Assembly: GCA_023269585.1 (NCBI GenBank)
Contig: JAHFTC010000004.1
Coordinates: 1 to 64,000 of the forward strand
DNA from: Opitutaceae bacterium
GTDB taxonomy: Bacteria > Verrucomicrobiota > Verrucomicrobiia > Opitutales > Opitutaceae
Direction: 5' to 3'
Length of the DNA: 64,000 bases
The notes below the pieces were generated by a model. That model worked only from the letters and a program-made list of their open reading frames with translations. It was not told where the DNA came from and did not search any database. Of the stretch, positions 1-9,281 are shown one piece after another; positions within the stretch are counted from its first letter, which is position 1, and every line of letters starts with the position of its first letter. A program made the translations under genes and the position numbers.

Positions 1-1
1 C

Positions 2-1528
2 ATCCGTGACACCGGGATCGGGATACAGCCCGAGAAGCAGGACCTCCTGTTCCGAAGTTTCAGCCAGATCGATGCCTCGACCACCCGGAAGTTCGGCGGC
101 ACGGGGCTGGGCCTGGCGATCTCGAAGCGGCTCGCCGGTCTGATGGAGGGCGAGATCGGCGTCGTCAGCCCGGCGGAGGCCGCCCCGGCGGCCGCCGCCG
201 GGCCGGGGGCGGAGTTCTGGTTCACCGCGCGCTTCGGCTGGCCCGCGGATGGACCGGTGGCTCCGCCGGTCCTGGCGGCGGTCAATGGCAAGCGGATACT
301 GGTGGTCGACGACAATGCCGCGGCCCGCGCAGCGGCGGTCGGCCGCCTCGCGAGCTGGGGGGCGAACGTGAGCGCGTGCGCCGACGCGGTGAAGGCGATG
401 GATGTGCTCGTGGCGGCGGCGGAAGGAGGGACGCCGTTCGATCTCGCGCTCATCGACCTCCAGATGCCGGTGTCCGACGGACTGGATCTCGCCCGGGCGA
501 TCCGGGTCGACGAAGGGCTGCGCGCCTTGCGGCTGGTGGCGACCTTCTCTCCCGGCCTGGCGCACAACCGCGAGGCGGCGGAGCGCGCCGGCTTCGCGCG
601 CTGCCTCCCGAAACCGTTGCGCGTGGCGGAGCTGGCGGGGGCGCTCGAGCAGGTGTTCGGCGGCACCGTGTCCGTTCCGGTCGGGGCGGGCGGGGCCCCG
701 GCCGCGAAGGCCGCGACGCAAGGGCACGTGCGCCTGCTGCTCGTCGAGGACAACACGACGAATCAGCAGGTGGCGACCGGTGTGCTCAAGCGGCTCGGCT
801 ATCCCCGCGTCGATGCCGCGGGCGACGGAGTCGAAGCCGTGCGCGCCTTCGGCGAACTGCCGTATGACCTCATCCTGATGGATGTGCAGATGCCCGAGAT
901 GGACGGCCTGGAAGCCACGCGGCGCATCCGAGAACTGGAGTCGATCGGCGGGAAGCGCCGCATCCCGATCGTGGGCCTGACGGCCCATGCGCGGGCCGCC
1001 GACCGCGAACAGGGGTTCGCGGCGGGCATGGACGATTATCTCATCAAGCCGCTCAATCCCAAGGCGCTCCGTGAAACGCTGGCGAAGTGGCTGCGGCCGG
1101 CCGAGGGGGCGCGGACGGCAGCGCCGACGCCGCCGTTGCCCAACACTCCCGCCGCTCCGCCGCCCGCCGGGCCCGTGGTTTTCGACGGCCCCGGGCTGCT
1201 CGAACGCGCGATGAACGACCGCGAGTTCATGCTGGGGATCCTCGGACGTTTCCTTGAGGAGATGCCACCCGCGATCGAGGAACTGGGCGTGAGCATCGCC
1301 GCCGGCGATGCGGTGAAAGTGAAGGCGCAGGCCCACGGCATCAAGGGCGCGGCGGCGAATTCCGGCGCCATGGCGCTGCGGCAGAGCGCTGCGGCGTTGC
1401 AGGACGCTGGCGCGAGCAGCGACCACGAGGCGATCCAACGGCTGTGGCCGGAGCTGCAGGCGCAATATTCGCGCCTGGTGGAGCGGCTGCGGAGCGAACT
1501 GCCCGAGCTGTTCGCCGCCGAAAGGTAA
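2..1528 (+). CDS. Hybrid sensor histidine kinase, C-terminal part (ATPase end, two receiver domains, Hpt); 5' end outside window
   Basis: The reading frame is open from base 2, so the gene starts upstream of the window. The first codons carry the end of a histidine-kinase ATPase domain: a DTGIGI G1 box, then GGTGLGLAIS (G2 box). Next comes receiver domain 1 (about 290-640), with the acidic VVDDN pair, phospho-acceptor Asp in LALIDLQMP near base 455 and a conserved Lys in LPKPL. Receiver domain 2 (about 730-1100) has LLVEDN, Asp in LILMDVQMP and Lys in YLIKPL. A C-terminal Hpt domain follows, with its phospho-His in AHGIKGAAAN near base 1333. This is the BarA/ArcB-type phosphorelay order. Family knowledge says phosphate passes kinase-receiver-Hpt to a separate response regulator; that partner is not identifiable here. 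The membrane sensor part is not visible. Confidence 0.93.
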   Translation: MRDTGIGIQPEKQDLLFRSFSQIDASTTRKFGGTGLGLAISKRLAGLMEGEIGVVSPAEAAPAAAAGPGAEFWFTARFGWPADGPVAPPVLAAVNGKRILVVDDNAAARAAAVGRLASWGANVSACADAVKAMDVLVAAAEGGTPFDLALIDLQMPVSDGLDLARAIRVDEGLRALRLVATFSPGLAHNREAAERAGFARCLPKPLRVAELAGALEQVFGGTVSVPVGAGGAPAAKAATQGHVRLLLVEDNTTNQQVATGVLKRLGYPRVDAAGDGVEAVRAFGELPYDLILMDVQMPEMDGLEATRRIRELESIGGKRRIPIVGLTAHARAADREQGFAAGMDDYLIKPLNPKALRETLAKWLRPAEGARTAAPTPPLPNTPAAPPPAGPVVFDGPGLLERAMNDREFMLGILGRFLEEMPPAIEELGVSIAAGDAVKVKAQAHGIKGAAANSGAMALRQSAAALQDAGASSDHEAIQRLWPELQAQYSRLVERLRSELPELFAAER

Positions 1529-1541
1529 TCGAATCCGAAGA

Positions 1542-2771
1542 TCAGAGACGCTTCGGCGCCACTCGAGGCGCGCCCGCGAGAGCACTTGCGACCGCGGCGT
1601 GGGCGGGCTTGGGCCGCATCGACTCGTCCCAGAGCAGGGGCGCGTTGGGTTGGAGATGCTTGAACGGCGCCTGCTCGTCGTACCAGTTTCCGCGATCCGA
1701 GAGGCCCCAGAACGTGACCCCGTGGCAGGCGGGATGGGTGCGCGCGACGTGGATCATCTGCCCGAGATAGTCGCCCTGGGCCTGGTAGGGGTCGGCGGCG
1801 TCGCCGAAGATTCGGAGGCGCGCGTCGACCTCGGTGATTTCCACGGTGAAACCGAGCGCGGCGATCTGATCGAGGTAGGCGCGCAGGGAGGCGTGCGAGG
1901 GGAGCGGCAGCATGTTCACATGTCCCTGGATACCGATGCCGTCGATCGGCACGCCGCGGCGCTTCAGGTCGGCGAGCAACTGGAGGAACAGCTGCGCTCT
2001 CGGGCCGGCGTAGTCCCACAGTTGCTCGTTGAGGTAGAGGGCGACGGACGGATCGGCCTCCCGGGCGCAACGGAACGCGTGGTCGATGTACTCGGCGCCG
2101 AGGGTGCGCTGGAAGACGTTGTCGTGCATCTCGGCGGTGGTCCAAGAGAGCGGCTCGTTCACGACGTCCCACTGGTCGATGCGTCCGCGGAAGTGCCCGA
2201 GCGTGGTGTGAATGTGGTGGCGGATCGCCTCGCGCAGCGCGGCGGCCGGGTCGGTGGCGGCGGCGACGGACTCCTCCATACCGTCGGGGATCTCCATGTG
2301 CCCCCAGACGAGCACATGCCCGCGCACCCGCAGGCCGAGGGCGCGGGAGCGGTCGACGATGCGGTCGGCGAGCGCGAAATCGTAGGCGCCGAGGCGGCCG
2401 TCCTTGAGGAGTTGGCGCCACTTGGTGGCGTTCTCGGGGGTGACGGAGTTGAACTCCCGGCGGATGAGCTCCGCGTTCTGTTCCAGCACCGGCTCGGACA
2501 CCGCCACTCCGATCCGAAATCCGGATGCGGCGACCTGCGTAGCGAGGGGCGGCGTTGCTGGCGGCGGCTGGGAGGCGTAGGGGCGCGGGTATTCGCGCGG
2601 CGAGAACCAGTGCCGGCCGAGAAGCAGGATGGCGGCGGCCTCGACAAGGAGCAGCAGCCACCACACCGCGCGGCCCCGGCCGAGAACAGCGAGCGCGACC
2701 AGCGCGAGCAGGGTGACGACGAAGACGCCCGCCGCAGCGGGCAACACGGGGCCGAAGAAAGTCTGGAGCAT
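1542..2771 (-). CDS. Membrane-anchored GH10 endo-1,4-beta-xylanase
   Basis: A 409-residue glycoside hydrolase family 10 protein, expected to cleave internal beta-1,4 bonds of xylan. The acid/base Glu lies in WDVVNEP (about residue 206) and the nucleophile Glu in VEITEVDA (about residue 314). Other family marks are HVLVWGH and the late FWGLSDRGNW. Two hydrophobic stretches near residues 11-31 and 36-52 suggest membrane anchoring rather than a cleaved signal; a proline-rich linker follows. There is no carbohydrate-binding module. The Met at 2771 starts just before the first hydrophobic segment; the frame stays open further upstream, but that sequence is low-complexity and looks non-coding. It ends 13 bases from the convergent kinase gene and is divergent from the Sel1 lipoprotein. 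Confidence 0.9.
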   Translation of the reverse strand: MLQTFFGPVLPAAAGVFVVTLLALVALAVLGRGRAVWWLLLLVEAAAILLLGRHWFSPREYPRPYASQPPPATPPLATQVAASGFRIGVAVSEPVLEQNAELIRREFNSVTPENATKWRQLLKDGRLGAYDFALADRIVDRSRALGLRVRGHVLVWGHMEIPDGMEESVAAATDPAAALREAIRHHIHTTLGHFRGRIDQWDVVNEPLSWTTAEMHDNVFQRTLGAEYIDHAFRCAREADPSVALYLNEQLWDYAGPRAQLFLQLLADLKRRGVPIDGIGIQGHVNMLPLPSHASLRAYLDQIAALGFTVEITEVDARLRIFGDAADPYQAQGDYLGQMIHVARTHPACHGVTFWGLSDRGNWYDEQAPFKHLQPNAPLLWDESMRPKPAHAAVASALAGAPRVAPKRL

Positions 2772-2931
2772 GGCGAGGACCTGAGTGAACCCGGAGGCGA
2801 TGGGATCGGCAACGCGGCAATGACCGGCGGTGGCCTGGGAGGATCGACGGTTGGTTTCGGGGGACCGAACCGTGTCGATAGGTTGAATGCCGGGATTGCC
2901 GGACGGCGGTGGGGTCTTCACCCTTGCTCCG

Positions 2932-4539
2932 ATGCGAGGCAAGTACCCCTGTTTCTTCGGCGCGGGTTTGGCGGTGGCCGTCTGCCTGGCGCCGGGTTGT
3001 CGGCCGGTGGCACGCGACGAGAAGACCGCGGCGGACGCGGAGGCCAAGGCGGCAGCGGCTGAATCACAGATCGCGACGACGGCGACTCCGGCGCAGGCCG
3101 CCGCCACGGCGGACAAGGAGGGCCCCGCGGGCGGAACGAGGGTAGGCGCGGATGCTCGTGCAACCGTGCGGCCAACCGGCACAGGGGCTGATTCGAAGTC
3201 GGACGCCGAGCGCAAGAAAACGTCGCTTGGAAGGTCGAATACGGGAGCGCGGGCGTGGCTGGTTCGCCCGACGGATTTCGGGCCGCTGACCGAGGCGCTG
3301 ACGCGCAAGCTGGCCCTGGCGGCGACGCTCGACGAGGCGGCGTTGCGGGCGGAGTTGGAGCAGCGCGCCGCGGCCGGCGACGCCGAGGCGGCGCTCACGC
3401 TCGGCTTGGTGCTGCGCTACGGCGAGGGCGCCGGCGACAAGGCCGCGGGCGAGAAGTTCATCGCGGCCGCCGCCGAGACCGGCAACGCGCGGGCGATGGC
3501 GGAACTGGGCCGGCTGCTGCTCGCCGACGAAGGCCGGGCGGACGGGCCGGCGCAGGCCGAGGCGTGGTTGCGCAAGGCGTGGGCGGCCGGCGAGAGCGAG
3601 GGGGCGTTCGTGCTGGCGAGCGCGCAACGTCTCGGAATGGTGGAGCCGGCGGCGGGAGAGGTGGCGAACGAACTCATGCTGGCCGCGGCGGAGCTCGGCA
3701 ACGCCGCCGCACGGCGGCTGTTCATGCGGGCCGAGGAACAGGGCGAGCTTGAGGACGCGACGCCCGCGCAGGTGGCGCTCTGGTCCGAGGAACTCGCCAA
3801 AACCGGCGATCGCGAAGGGATGGAGCTGTGGGCGCGCCAGTTGCGGAATGCCGGTGAGCATGATGCTGCGGCCGAGTGGTTCCGGCGCGCGGCGGCGGAG
3901 GGGTCGGTGCGCTCGACCTTCGCGCTGGCGAACTACGGAGTCGGTGATCGGAGCGCGGAGGTAGGAGCGATCAATCACCTCCGGGCGCAGATTGCGGCCG
4001 GGGCGCGGGAAGATGTGGCAGCTCGTTACGCGCTGGCTTTCCTCCTCGTCTACGAGCCGCAAACAGAGGCGGTTCGGACCGAGATGCTCGGTATGCTGCG
4101 GGCTGCTGGTGCACAGAACGACTATCGCTCGAGTTTGGTCGCCGACTTGATTGAGGAGGGGGCAACCCCGCGAGACGCCTTCTGCCGGGAGCGTGAGATG
4201 GACGACGGTGAGATCTATCGCTGGGCCTCCGAACAACGGAAACAGGTCCGGTCGAACTGGAGTGGCAGTGATTCCGCACCGGTTCTGCTGGAGTCGTTTA
4301 CCCCGCGCAATCCAGCCGAGCTTTGGGCGGAACAAACGGACGGAAACGTGACCGTCCAGTTCGTCGTTGGAGAGGACGGAACTGTGCAGGAGCTCAGCGT
4401 GATCGCGTCAGATCACCCGGCGTTTTCCGCGGCGGCGCTGGAGTCTTTGGCTCGCTGGCGGTTTCGTCCTGGAATCAAGGATGGGAAACCGGCTGCGACG
4501 AGGATCCAGATCGATTTTCCTTTCAGCAGTCGGAAGTAG
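2932..4539 (+). CDS. Sel1-repeat lipoprotein with TonB C-terminal domain
   Basis: About 535 residues. The start at 2932 gives a short positive N-terminus, a hydrophobic stretch and a lipobox-like LAPGC, so it is probably a lipoprotein; an upstream Met at 2887 would spoil that signal. A low-complexity Ala/Lys/Thr linker is followed by several Sel1-like (TPR-type) repeats (for example GDAEAALTLGLVLRYGEG and GNARAMAELGRLLLADEG). The last about 75 residues form a TonB C-terminal-like domain (VTVQFVVGEDGTVQELSV, then ALESLARWRFRPG). Sel1 repeats usually mediate protein contacts and the TonB-C fold binds TonB boxes or peptidoglycan-linked partners. The specific role is unknown. It is convergent with the M16 peptidase gene, 22 bases apart. 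Confidence 0.8.
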   Translation: MRGKYPCFFGAGLAVAVCLAPGCRPVARDEKTAADAEAKAAAAESQIATTATPAQAAATADKEGPAGGTRVGADARATVRPTGTGADSKSDAERKKTSLGRSNTGARAWLVRPTDFGPLTEALTRKLALAATLDEAALRAELEQRAAAGDAEAALTLGLVLRYGEGAGDKAAGEKFIAAAAETGNARAMAELGRLLLADEGRADGPAQAEAWLRKAWAAGESEGAFVLASAQRLGMVEPAAGEVANELMLAAAELGNAAARRLFMRAEEQGELEDATPAQVALWSEELAKTGDREGMELWARQLRNAGEHDAAAEWFRRAAAEGSVRSTFALANYGVGDRSAEVGAINHLRAQIAAGAREDVAARYALAFLLVYEPQTEAVRTEMLGMLRAAGAQNDYRSSLVADLIEEGATPRDAFCREREMDDGEIYRWASEQRKQVRSNWSGSDSAPVLLESFTPRNPAELWAEQTDGNVTVQFVVGEDGTVQELSVIASDHPAFSAAALESLARWRFRPGIKDGKPAATRIQIDFPFSSRK

Positions 4540-4561
4540 CGCTGCGCGCCACAGCGGTTGC

Positions 4562-7405
4562 CTAACGGCCCGGAGCGGGGGAGGGAGCGACTTGGGTCCG
4601 GATGACGAAGCGGAACGACTGTTCGGGCTGGAGATAGCGGGCGGCGAGAGCGGCGAGGTCGGTGGGCGTCGCGGAGGTGATATCGCTTTCGAGCGTCCGG
4701 GCGGCGGGAAGGCGCACGGGGTCGGACTGGGCTTCGGCGAGGACCTCGTCGAGCCAGTAGGCGTTGCTGGAGCGGCTCGCCCGTGCGCTGGCGAGGAGCG
4801 GCGCCTGGGCCCGGGCGAGTTCCTCGGCGGTGATACCGCGAAGGGCGAGGTCCGCGGCGATGTCGCGCACGAGGTCGAGATAACGCGGGGCGTGCTCCGG
4901 GTTCACATCGAGCGAGCAGCGCAGGGTGGCGAAGCCGGTGTAGGCGGCCGTCCGGCTGAAGCTGGCGTGCACGGCGTATGTGGCGCCGTCGCGCTCGCGC
5001 ACCTGGATGCGTAACCGATCCTCCAACACCGCGGCAAGCTGCGCGAGGTGCGCGCGTTGGCGGGGCGAGAGGGTGTCGCCGGTTCTCCAAAATAGCTCGA
5101 GGCGAGCGGGACGCGGCGCGGCGGCGACTAGGGAGATGGTCTCCGTAACCGGCGGGGCGAGGAAGCGGAGCGTGCGGCGGGCGGGATCGAGCGGCGGCGG
5201 TGAGCGCGGTGGCAGGGCGCCGAAGGTGCGCGCGACGGCGGCGATCGCGGTGTCGGGATCGAGGTCGCCGATGAGCGCGATCTCGGGCCGGGCCGTGGCG
5301 ATGATCGGCGCGAGCCAGGCGCGAAGCTGTGCGTGGGTGTGGGCGAAGAGCACCTCGGCGGGCGGGGTGCCGATCCGGGGATCGCCGCCGGCGAGACGGG
5401 GCAGGAGGTGCACCTGCACGGCGCCGTCGGGTTCGGCGTAGCGCGGCCGGACGGTGCGGTCGACCGTGGCGGTGGTGGCGGCGAAACCCTCGGGGCGAAA
5501 GGCCGGGTCGGCGACGTAGGCGGTGAGGATGCCGAGCAGGAGATCGAGCTGGGCGGGGCGGGCACGACCGCCGAGTTGGAATGAATCCGTCTCGCGGGTA
5601 CAGGTGACGGCGAGGTTGTGCGCGTCGCCGAGGCGGGTGATGGCGGCCCAGTCGTGGCGGCCGAGGCCGCCGGCGAACCAGGCGGACGTCCACATGCTCA
5701 GGCCGGGGTGCGCGGGCGGTTCCACGAGCCGTCCGTGGCCGAGGCGTACGCGGCAACGCACCTGCCCGGGTTCGAAGGGAGTGCGCTTGAGGCTGAGGCG
5801 TACGCCGTTGGCGAAATCGACCAGCCAGAGATCGAGGTCGGGCACGTGTTCGCGGCGCACGACGGCTCCGGCGGGACCGAAGTCGCGGTAGGCGAAGTCC
5901 ACCGGCGCCTCCGGAACCGGCGGAGCGACGGCGACAATGCGACTCCGTGCCAGAACCGTGGCGACGCGCGAGCGGTCGGGCAGGAGCGGTGCGGGGCCGG
6001 TGACGAAGGCGGCGAAGGGGCCGTGGGCGAGCGCCGCACGGAAGGCTTGCTGGCAAGCGGCGGGCGAGAGGTCGTCGAGGATACGGACGAGGGCTTCGTG
6101 TTGTTCGGCGAAGGAGTAGAACTGCGCCCCGCGGGCGAGGGCCTCGACGAGCGTCCCGGCAAGCACGGCGGGTGCGGCGGCGGCCTCGGTTTCGACGGCG
6201 CGCTGGAGGTTGTCCCGAGCGAGGCGCTGGTGGAGCGCGAGTTCCCCGGCCGTGAACCCGTGCTCCGTGACGCGACGGATCTCCTGCTCGAGGGCGGCGA
6301 GCCCGGTCTCCCATCCGTGTGGGCCGGGAAGGAAGACGAAGTTGAGCTCGCGGAATCCTCGGCAGGGAACGGCGGAGACGACGCTGGCGTTGCTGAAGGG
6401 GGCGGAGGGGCTCTGTTCGAGCCGGTCGAGGCGACGTGTCAGCATCTGGATCGCCGCCTGCAGCGCGGCCTCGTGCGCGAGATCGCGCCAACGGGAAGGT
6501 CCGGCGGGCGCCGGGCAGACGAGCCCGAGTCTGAACCGCAGGTTGCTCTCGCCGGTGGTCGGATGCAGGGAAACGGCGCTTCTCCGGGAACGCTGTGGTG
6601 AGCCGATGGCGACGGGGGCGCGGGCGGGAGCTTGGGCGGCGAGCGAGCCGAACTGGGCACGAAGCGTGGCTTCGATTGCCCCCGGGTCAAAGTCGCCGAC
6701 GGCGATGACGGTGAGGCGCTCGGGCCGGTAGCAGGCGGTGTAGAACTCGTGCAGGCGGGCGGCGGAGGCGGTGCGGATCGTGGCTTCCACGCCGATGGGC
6801 GGGCGCGCGGGGAGGCGGGTGCCGGCGAAGAGCAGAGTGGTCTGCGCGGTGCGTTCAACGGCGAGCGCGGTGCGGCGGGCGAAATCCTCGCTGAGGATCA
6901 CGGTGGATTCGCGCTGCACCTCGGCGGGCTCGAGGAGGATGCCGTCGGCGAAGTCGCGCAGGATGCGCAGGCCGGTCTCGAGTTGGGCGGGCGAAGCGGT
7001 GGCGAAGTCGAGTCGGTAGAGCGTGTGGTCGTAGCTGGTGGTGGCGTTGAGGTGCGGGCCAAATTTCACCCCTTCCCGTTGAAGAAACTTCACCAGTTCG
7101 CCGGAGGCGAAGTGGCGGGTGCCCTTGAACGCCATGTGCTCGATGAAGTGAGCGTAGCCACGTTCGTCGTCGCGCTCGTCGAGCGAGCCGGCATCGACGT
7201 GCAAGCGCAGGCTCGCGGCGCCGGAGCGGCCGGTGTGCGGCAGGATTGCGTAACGCAGGCCGCTCGGGAGGCGCCCGGTGACGAGGCTCGAGCTGGCCGG
7301 GACCTCGGCGGCGAGATCGACGCCGGCCGGGGCGGCAGCGTATCCGGAAACGAGGCCGGTGATCAGAGCGAGGCCGATCAGCGCGGGGCGGAGCCAGGGG
7401 AGCAT
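4562..7405 (-). CDS. M16 family zinc metallopeptidase (pitrilysin-like)
   Basis: A 947-residue exported peptidase. The N-terminus MLPWLRPALIGLALITGLV is a signal peptide. The inverted zinc motif HFIEH is at residues 86-90, within GYAHFIEHMAFKGT, and a downstream Glu follows in a VILSEDFARR-type helix. The length matches a single-chain protein with an active N-terminal half and an inactive C-terminal half joined by a linker. Family members degrade peptides in the periplasm; the substrate is unknown. The Met at 7405 was chosen because it begins the signal peptide; the frame stays open upstream but codes no recognisable domain. A second, related M16 protein lies at 35755-38640. Confidence 0.92.
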   Translation of the reverse strand: MLPWLRPALIGLALITGLVSGYAAAPAGVDLAAEVPASSSLVTGRLPSGLRYAILPHTGRSGAASLRLHVDAGSLDERDDERGYAHFIEHMAFKGTRHFASGELVKFLQREGVKFGPHLNATTSYDHTLYRLDFATASPAQLETGLRILRDFADGILLEPAEVQRESTVILSEDFARRTALAVERTAQTTLLFAGTRLPARPPIGVEATIRTASAARLHEFYTACYRPERLTVIAVGDFDPGAIEATLRAQFGSLAAQAPARAPVAIGSPQRSRRSAVSLHPTTGESNLRFRLGLVCPAPAGPSRWRDLAHEAALQAAIQMLTRRLDRLEQSPSAPFSNASVVSAVPCRGFRELNFVFLPGPHGWETGLAALEQEIRRVTEHGFTAGELALHQRLARDNLQRAVETEAAAAPAVLAGTLVEALARGAQFYSFAEQHEALVRILDDLSPAACQQAFRAALAHGPFAAFVTGPAPLLPDRSRVATVLARSRIVAVAPPVPEAPVDFAYRDFGPAGAVVRREHVPDLDLWLVDFANGVRLSLKRTPFEPGQVRCRVRLGHGRLVEPPAHPGLSMWTSAWFAGGLGRHDWAAITRLGDAHNLAVTCTRETDSFQLGGRARPAQLDLLLGILTAYVADPAFRPEGFAATTATVDRTVRPRYAEPDGAVQVHLLPRLAGGDPRIGTPPAEVLFAHTHAQLRAWLAPIIATARPEIALIGDLDPDTAIAAVARTFGALPPRSPPPLDPARRTLRFLAPPVTETISLVAAAPRPARLELFWRTGDTLSPRQRAHLAQLAAVLEDRLRIQVRERDGATYAVHASFSRTAAYTGFATLRCSLDVNPEHAPRYLDLVRDIAADLALRGITAEELARAQAPLLASARASRSSNAYWLDEVLAEAQSDPVRLPAARTLESDITSATPTDLAALAARYLQPEQSFRFVIRTQVAPSPAPGR

Positions 7406-7534
7406 GACGGGAGCAAAACGGGAGAGGCGGCTGGTCGGCAAGAGTCGAGGCGCCGGTGGAAGGCGGCAGTTGGGGCCTGCGCGTTTCCGCGTACTTGCCG
7501 CGGCGGCTCGGAGCGGCAACGCTGTGAGCCGCGC

Positions 7535-8434
7535 ATGATCATCGACTGCCACGTGCATCTGTATCCCGACGCCGCGATTGCGGATCCGGCGGGCTGGGCG
7601 GCGGCGCGGGGCGAGGCCCGGTGGGCGGCGATGGTCGGCCCGCGGACGGAGGGCGGTGCGAGTCTGCAGGGCTGGGCGAACGAGGAGCGGCTGCTGCGTG
7701 ACATGGATGCGGCCGGTGTCGATCGGGCGGTGCTGCTCGGGTGGTATTGGGAGAAGGCGGCCACGTGTGCGGAGCAGAACCGGTTCTTCGCCGAGGTCGT
7801 GCGCCGGCACCCGGACCGGTTCGAGGCATTCGCTACGTTGCATGCGGCGGCCGGGGCGGAGGGCGTGCGGGCGGAACTGGCGCGCTGTCGCGACGAGGGA
7901 CTTTCCGGACTCGGCGAACTGTGCCCGCCGGCGCAGGGTTTCGGCTACGACGATCCGGCGCTGGCGGCGGCGCTGGAGTTGGCGGCGCAGTGGCGCTGGC
8001 CGGTGAACCTGCACGTGACGGAGCCGGCGGGGCGCGCGTATCCCGGGAGAGTGGAGACGCCGTTCTTGGAGCTGATGGCGTTGGCGGGGCGGCATCCGGA
8101 CGTGCGGTTCGTGTTTGCGCATTGGGGCGGGCTGCTGCCGTTCTTCGAGCTGAACCGCGCGGTGGCGAAGCCGCTGGCGAACGTGTGGTACGACACCGCG
8201 GCCTCGCCGTTGCTGTACAGGCCGGAGGTTTTCCCCTTGGTGGCGAAAGCGGTCGGCGCGGAACGGATCCTGTATGGATCCGATTATCCGTTGCGGCTGT
8301 ATCCGAGGGACCTGGCGGGGCCGGAGTTTGCGCGTTTCCTCGCGGAGATCGGGGGGAGCGGTCTCACGGACGCGGAGTTGGCGGCGGTGCTCGGCGGCAA
8401 CTGGCAGCGCCTGCGCGGAGAAGTCGGGGCGTAA
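7535..8434 (+). CDS. Amidohydrolase family 2 (TIM-barrel metal-dependent hydrolase)
   Basis: A 299-residue amidohydrolase_2 protein. The metal-binding HxH sits at the extreme N-terminus (DCHVHLYP, His6 and His8). Later ligands expected for the family are in NLHVTEP, FAHWGG and YGSDYP. The family covers decarboxylases and hydrolases of small organic acids or lactones (ACMSD and 4-oxalomesaconate hydratase types), so the exact reaction cannot be given. The start at 7535 places the HxH where the family has it. It is divergent from the M16 peptidase (129 bases between starts) and convergent with hpt across a hairpin-rich gap. Confidence 0.85.
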   Translation: MIIDCHVHLYPDAAIADPAGWAAARGEARWAAMVGPRTEGGASLQGWANEERLLRDMDAAGVDRAVLLGWYWEKAATCAEQNRFFAEVVRRHPDRFEAFATLHAAAGAEGVRAELARCRDEGLSGLGELCPPAQGFGYDDPALAAALELAAQWRWPVNLHVTEPAGRAYPGRVETPFLELMALAGRHPDVRFVFAHWGGLLPFFELNRAVAKPLANVWYDTAASPLLYRPEVFPLVAKAVGAERILYGSDYPLRLYPRDLAGPEFARFLAEIGGSGLTDAELAAVLGGNWQRLRGEVGA

Positions 8435-8579
8435 AGCCCCTCCCACAGTGGTCGCTCCGGTCGACCACGGACGAAGCTCTTGCGAGCTTCGCTACAGGGA
8501 AAGGCTTCGCGACGTCCAAGAACCAAACGGGCGTAGCCCGTCATAAGGAAACGGGAGGACGAAGGACGACCGTTTCCTA
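8426..8579. repeat. Cluster of five small inverted repeats between convergent genes
   Basis: The gap between the amidohydrolase and hpt holds successive stem-loops. They are GGGGC/GCCCC around the stop codon (8426-8440), GTGGTCG/CGACCAC (8448-8468), CGAAGCTC-TTGC-GAGCTTCG (8472-8491, perfect 8-bp stem), ACGGGC-GTA-GCCCGT (about 8525-8539) and GGAAACG/CGTTTCC flanking about 17 bases (about 8548-8577). No run of T follows any of them, so they are not classic intrinsic terminators. They look like extragenic palindromic repeats that could stabilise or end both convergent transcripts. Whether they recur elsewhere in the genome cannot be seen here. Confidence 0.55.
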
Positions 8580-9155
8580 GGCCCACTCGGGCGGGTTCTG
8601 CAACGCGGGCTTGAGGACGCCGATGCAGGGCAGGTTGCGGTAGCGCTCGGCGAAATCCAGGCCGTAGCCGACGACGAAACGGTCGGGGATCTCGAAACCG
8701 ACGAAGTCCGCCTCGAACGGCACCTCGCGGCGGCCGCGTTTGTCGAGGAGGACGCAGGTGCGCACCGAGGCGGGTTTCATCGCGCCGATCAGGTCGACGA
8801 CCATCGCGAGCGTCTTGCCGGTGTCGAGGATGTCGTCGATGAGCAGGACGTGCCGGTTCTCGATGTCGAGCGTGAGGCTGCCGCGCAGCTGGGGCTCGGT
8901 GACGGCGGAAGTGGAGTTGCGGTAGCTGGATACGCGCACGCAGTCGAGCCGCACGGGACGGGTGAGGAGGCGGAGCAGGTCGCCGGTGAAAAGGAGCGCG
9001 CCGTTGATGATGGCGATGGCGGTGATCTCCTGGCCGGCGTAGGACCGGTCGATCTCGGCGGCGAGCGTGACGAGGCGACGGCGGATCTGCGCCTCGGTGA
9101 CGAGAATCTCGGCGAGGTCGCGATGGGCGGGGATCTTCTTGGAACGGGCGGGCAT
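8577..9155 (-). CDS. hpt: Hypoxanthine phosphoribosyltransferase
   Basis: A 192-residue purine salvage enzyme that converts hypoxanthine or guanine plus PRPP to IMP or GMP in the cytoplasm. The PRPP-binding loop is HVLLIDDILDTGKT. The N-terminal loop AIAIINGALLF and the C-terminal base-binding signature VGYGLDFAERYRNLP are those of bacterial HPRT. The length is close to the usual 175-190. The start at 9155 (MPARSKK) precedes the first conserved helix. It is divergent from the ABC ATPase gene, with 126 bases between starts. Confidence 0.93.
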   Translation of the reverse strand: MPARSKKIPAHRDLAEILVTEAQIRRRLVTLAAEIDRSYAGQEITAIAIINGALLFTGDLLRLLTRPVRLDCVRVSSYRNSTSAVTEPQLRGSLTLDIENRHVLLIDDILDTGKTLAMVVDLIGAMKPASVRTCVLLDKRGRREVPFEADFVGFEIPDRFVVGYGLDFAERYRNLPCIGVLKPALQNPPEWA

Positions 9156-9281
9156 GCGAGGCGGGGAAAGTAACGGTTGTGTGAGAAACGAGGCAATCGG
9201 GTTCCGAGTGAAATCGTGGTGTCGGCCGGTGCCTTGACTTCGCCGGGGGGCGGGCGTTCGCTCCCGCACCGTGACCCGGCC

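Noticed and set aside
1036..2820. Arg/Pro-rich 594-residue frame opposite the kinase and xylanase
   Set aside because: It is a high-GC shadow frame without domains, overlapping two well-supported genes.
2772..3398. Long N-terminal extension of the xylanase frame
   Set aside because: It overlaps the Sel1 lipoprotein gene, is low-complexity and lacks any domain; the Met before the membrane segment fits better.
6632..7534. N-terminal extension of the amidohydrolase
   Set aside because: The family begins at the HxH motif, the extension overlaps the opposite-strand M16 gene, and its composition is that of an antisense frame.
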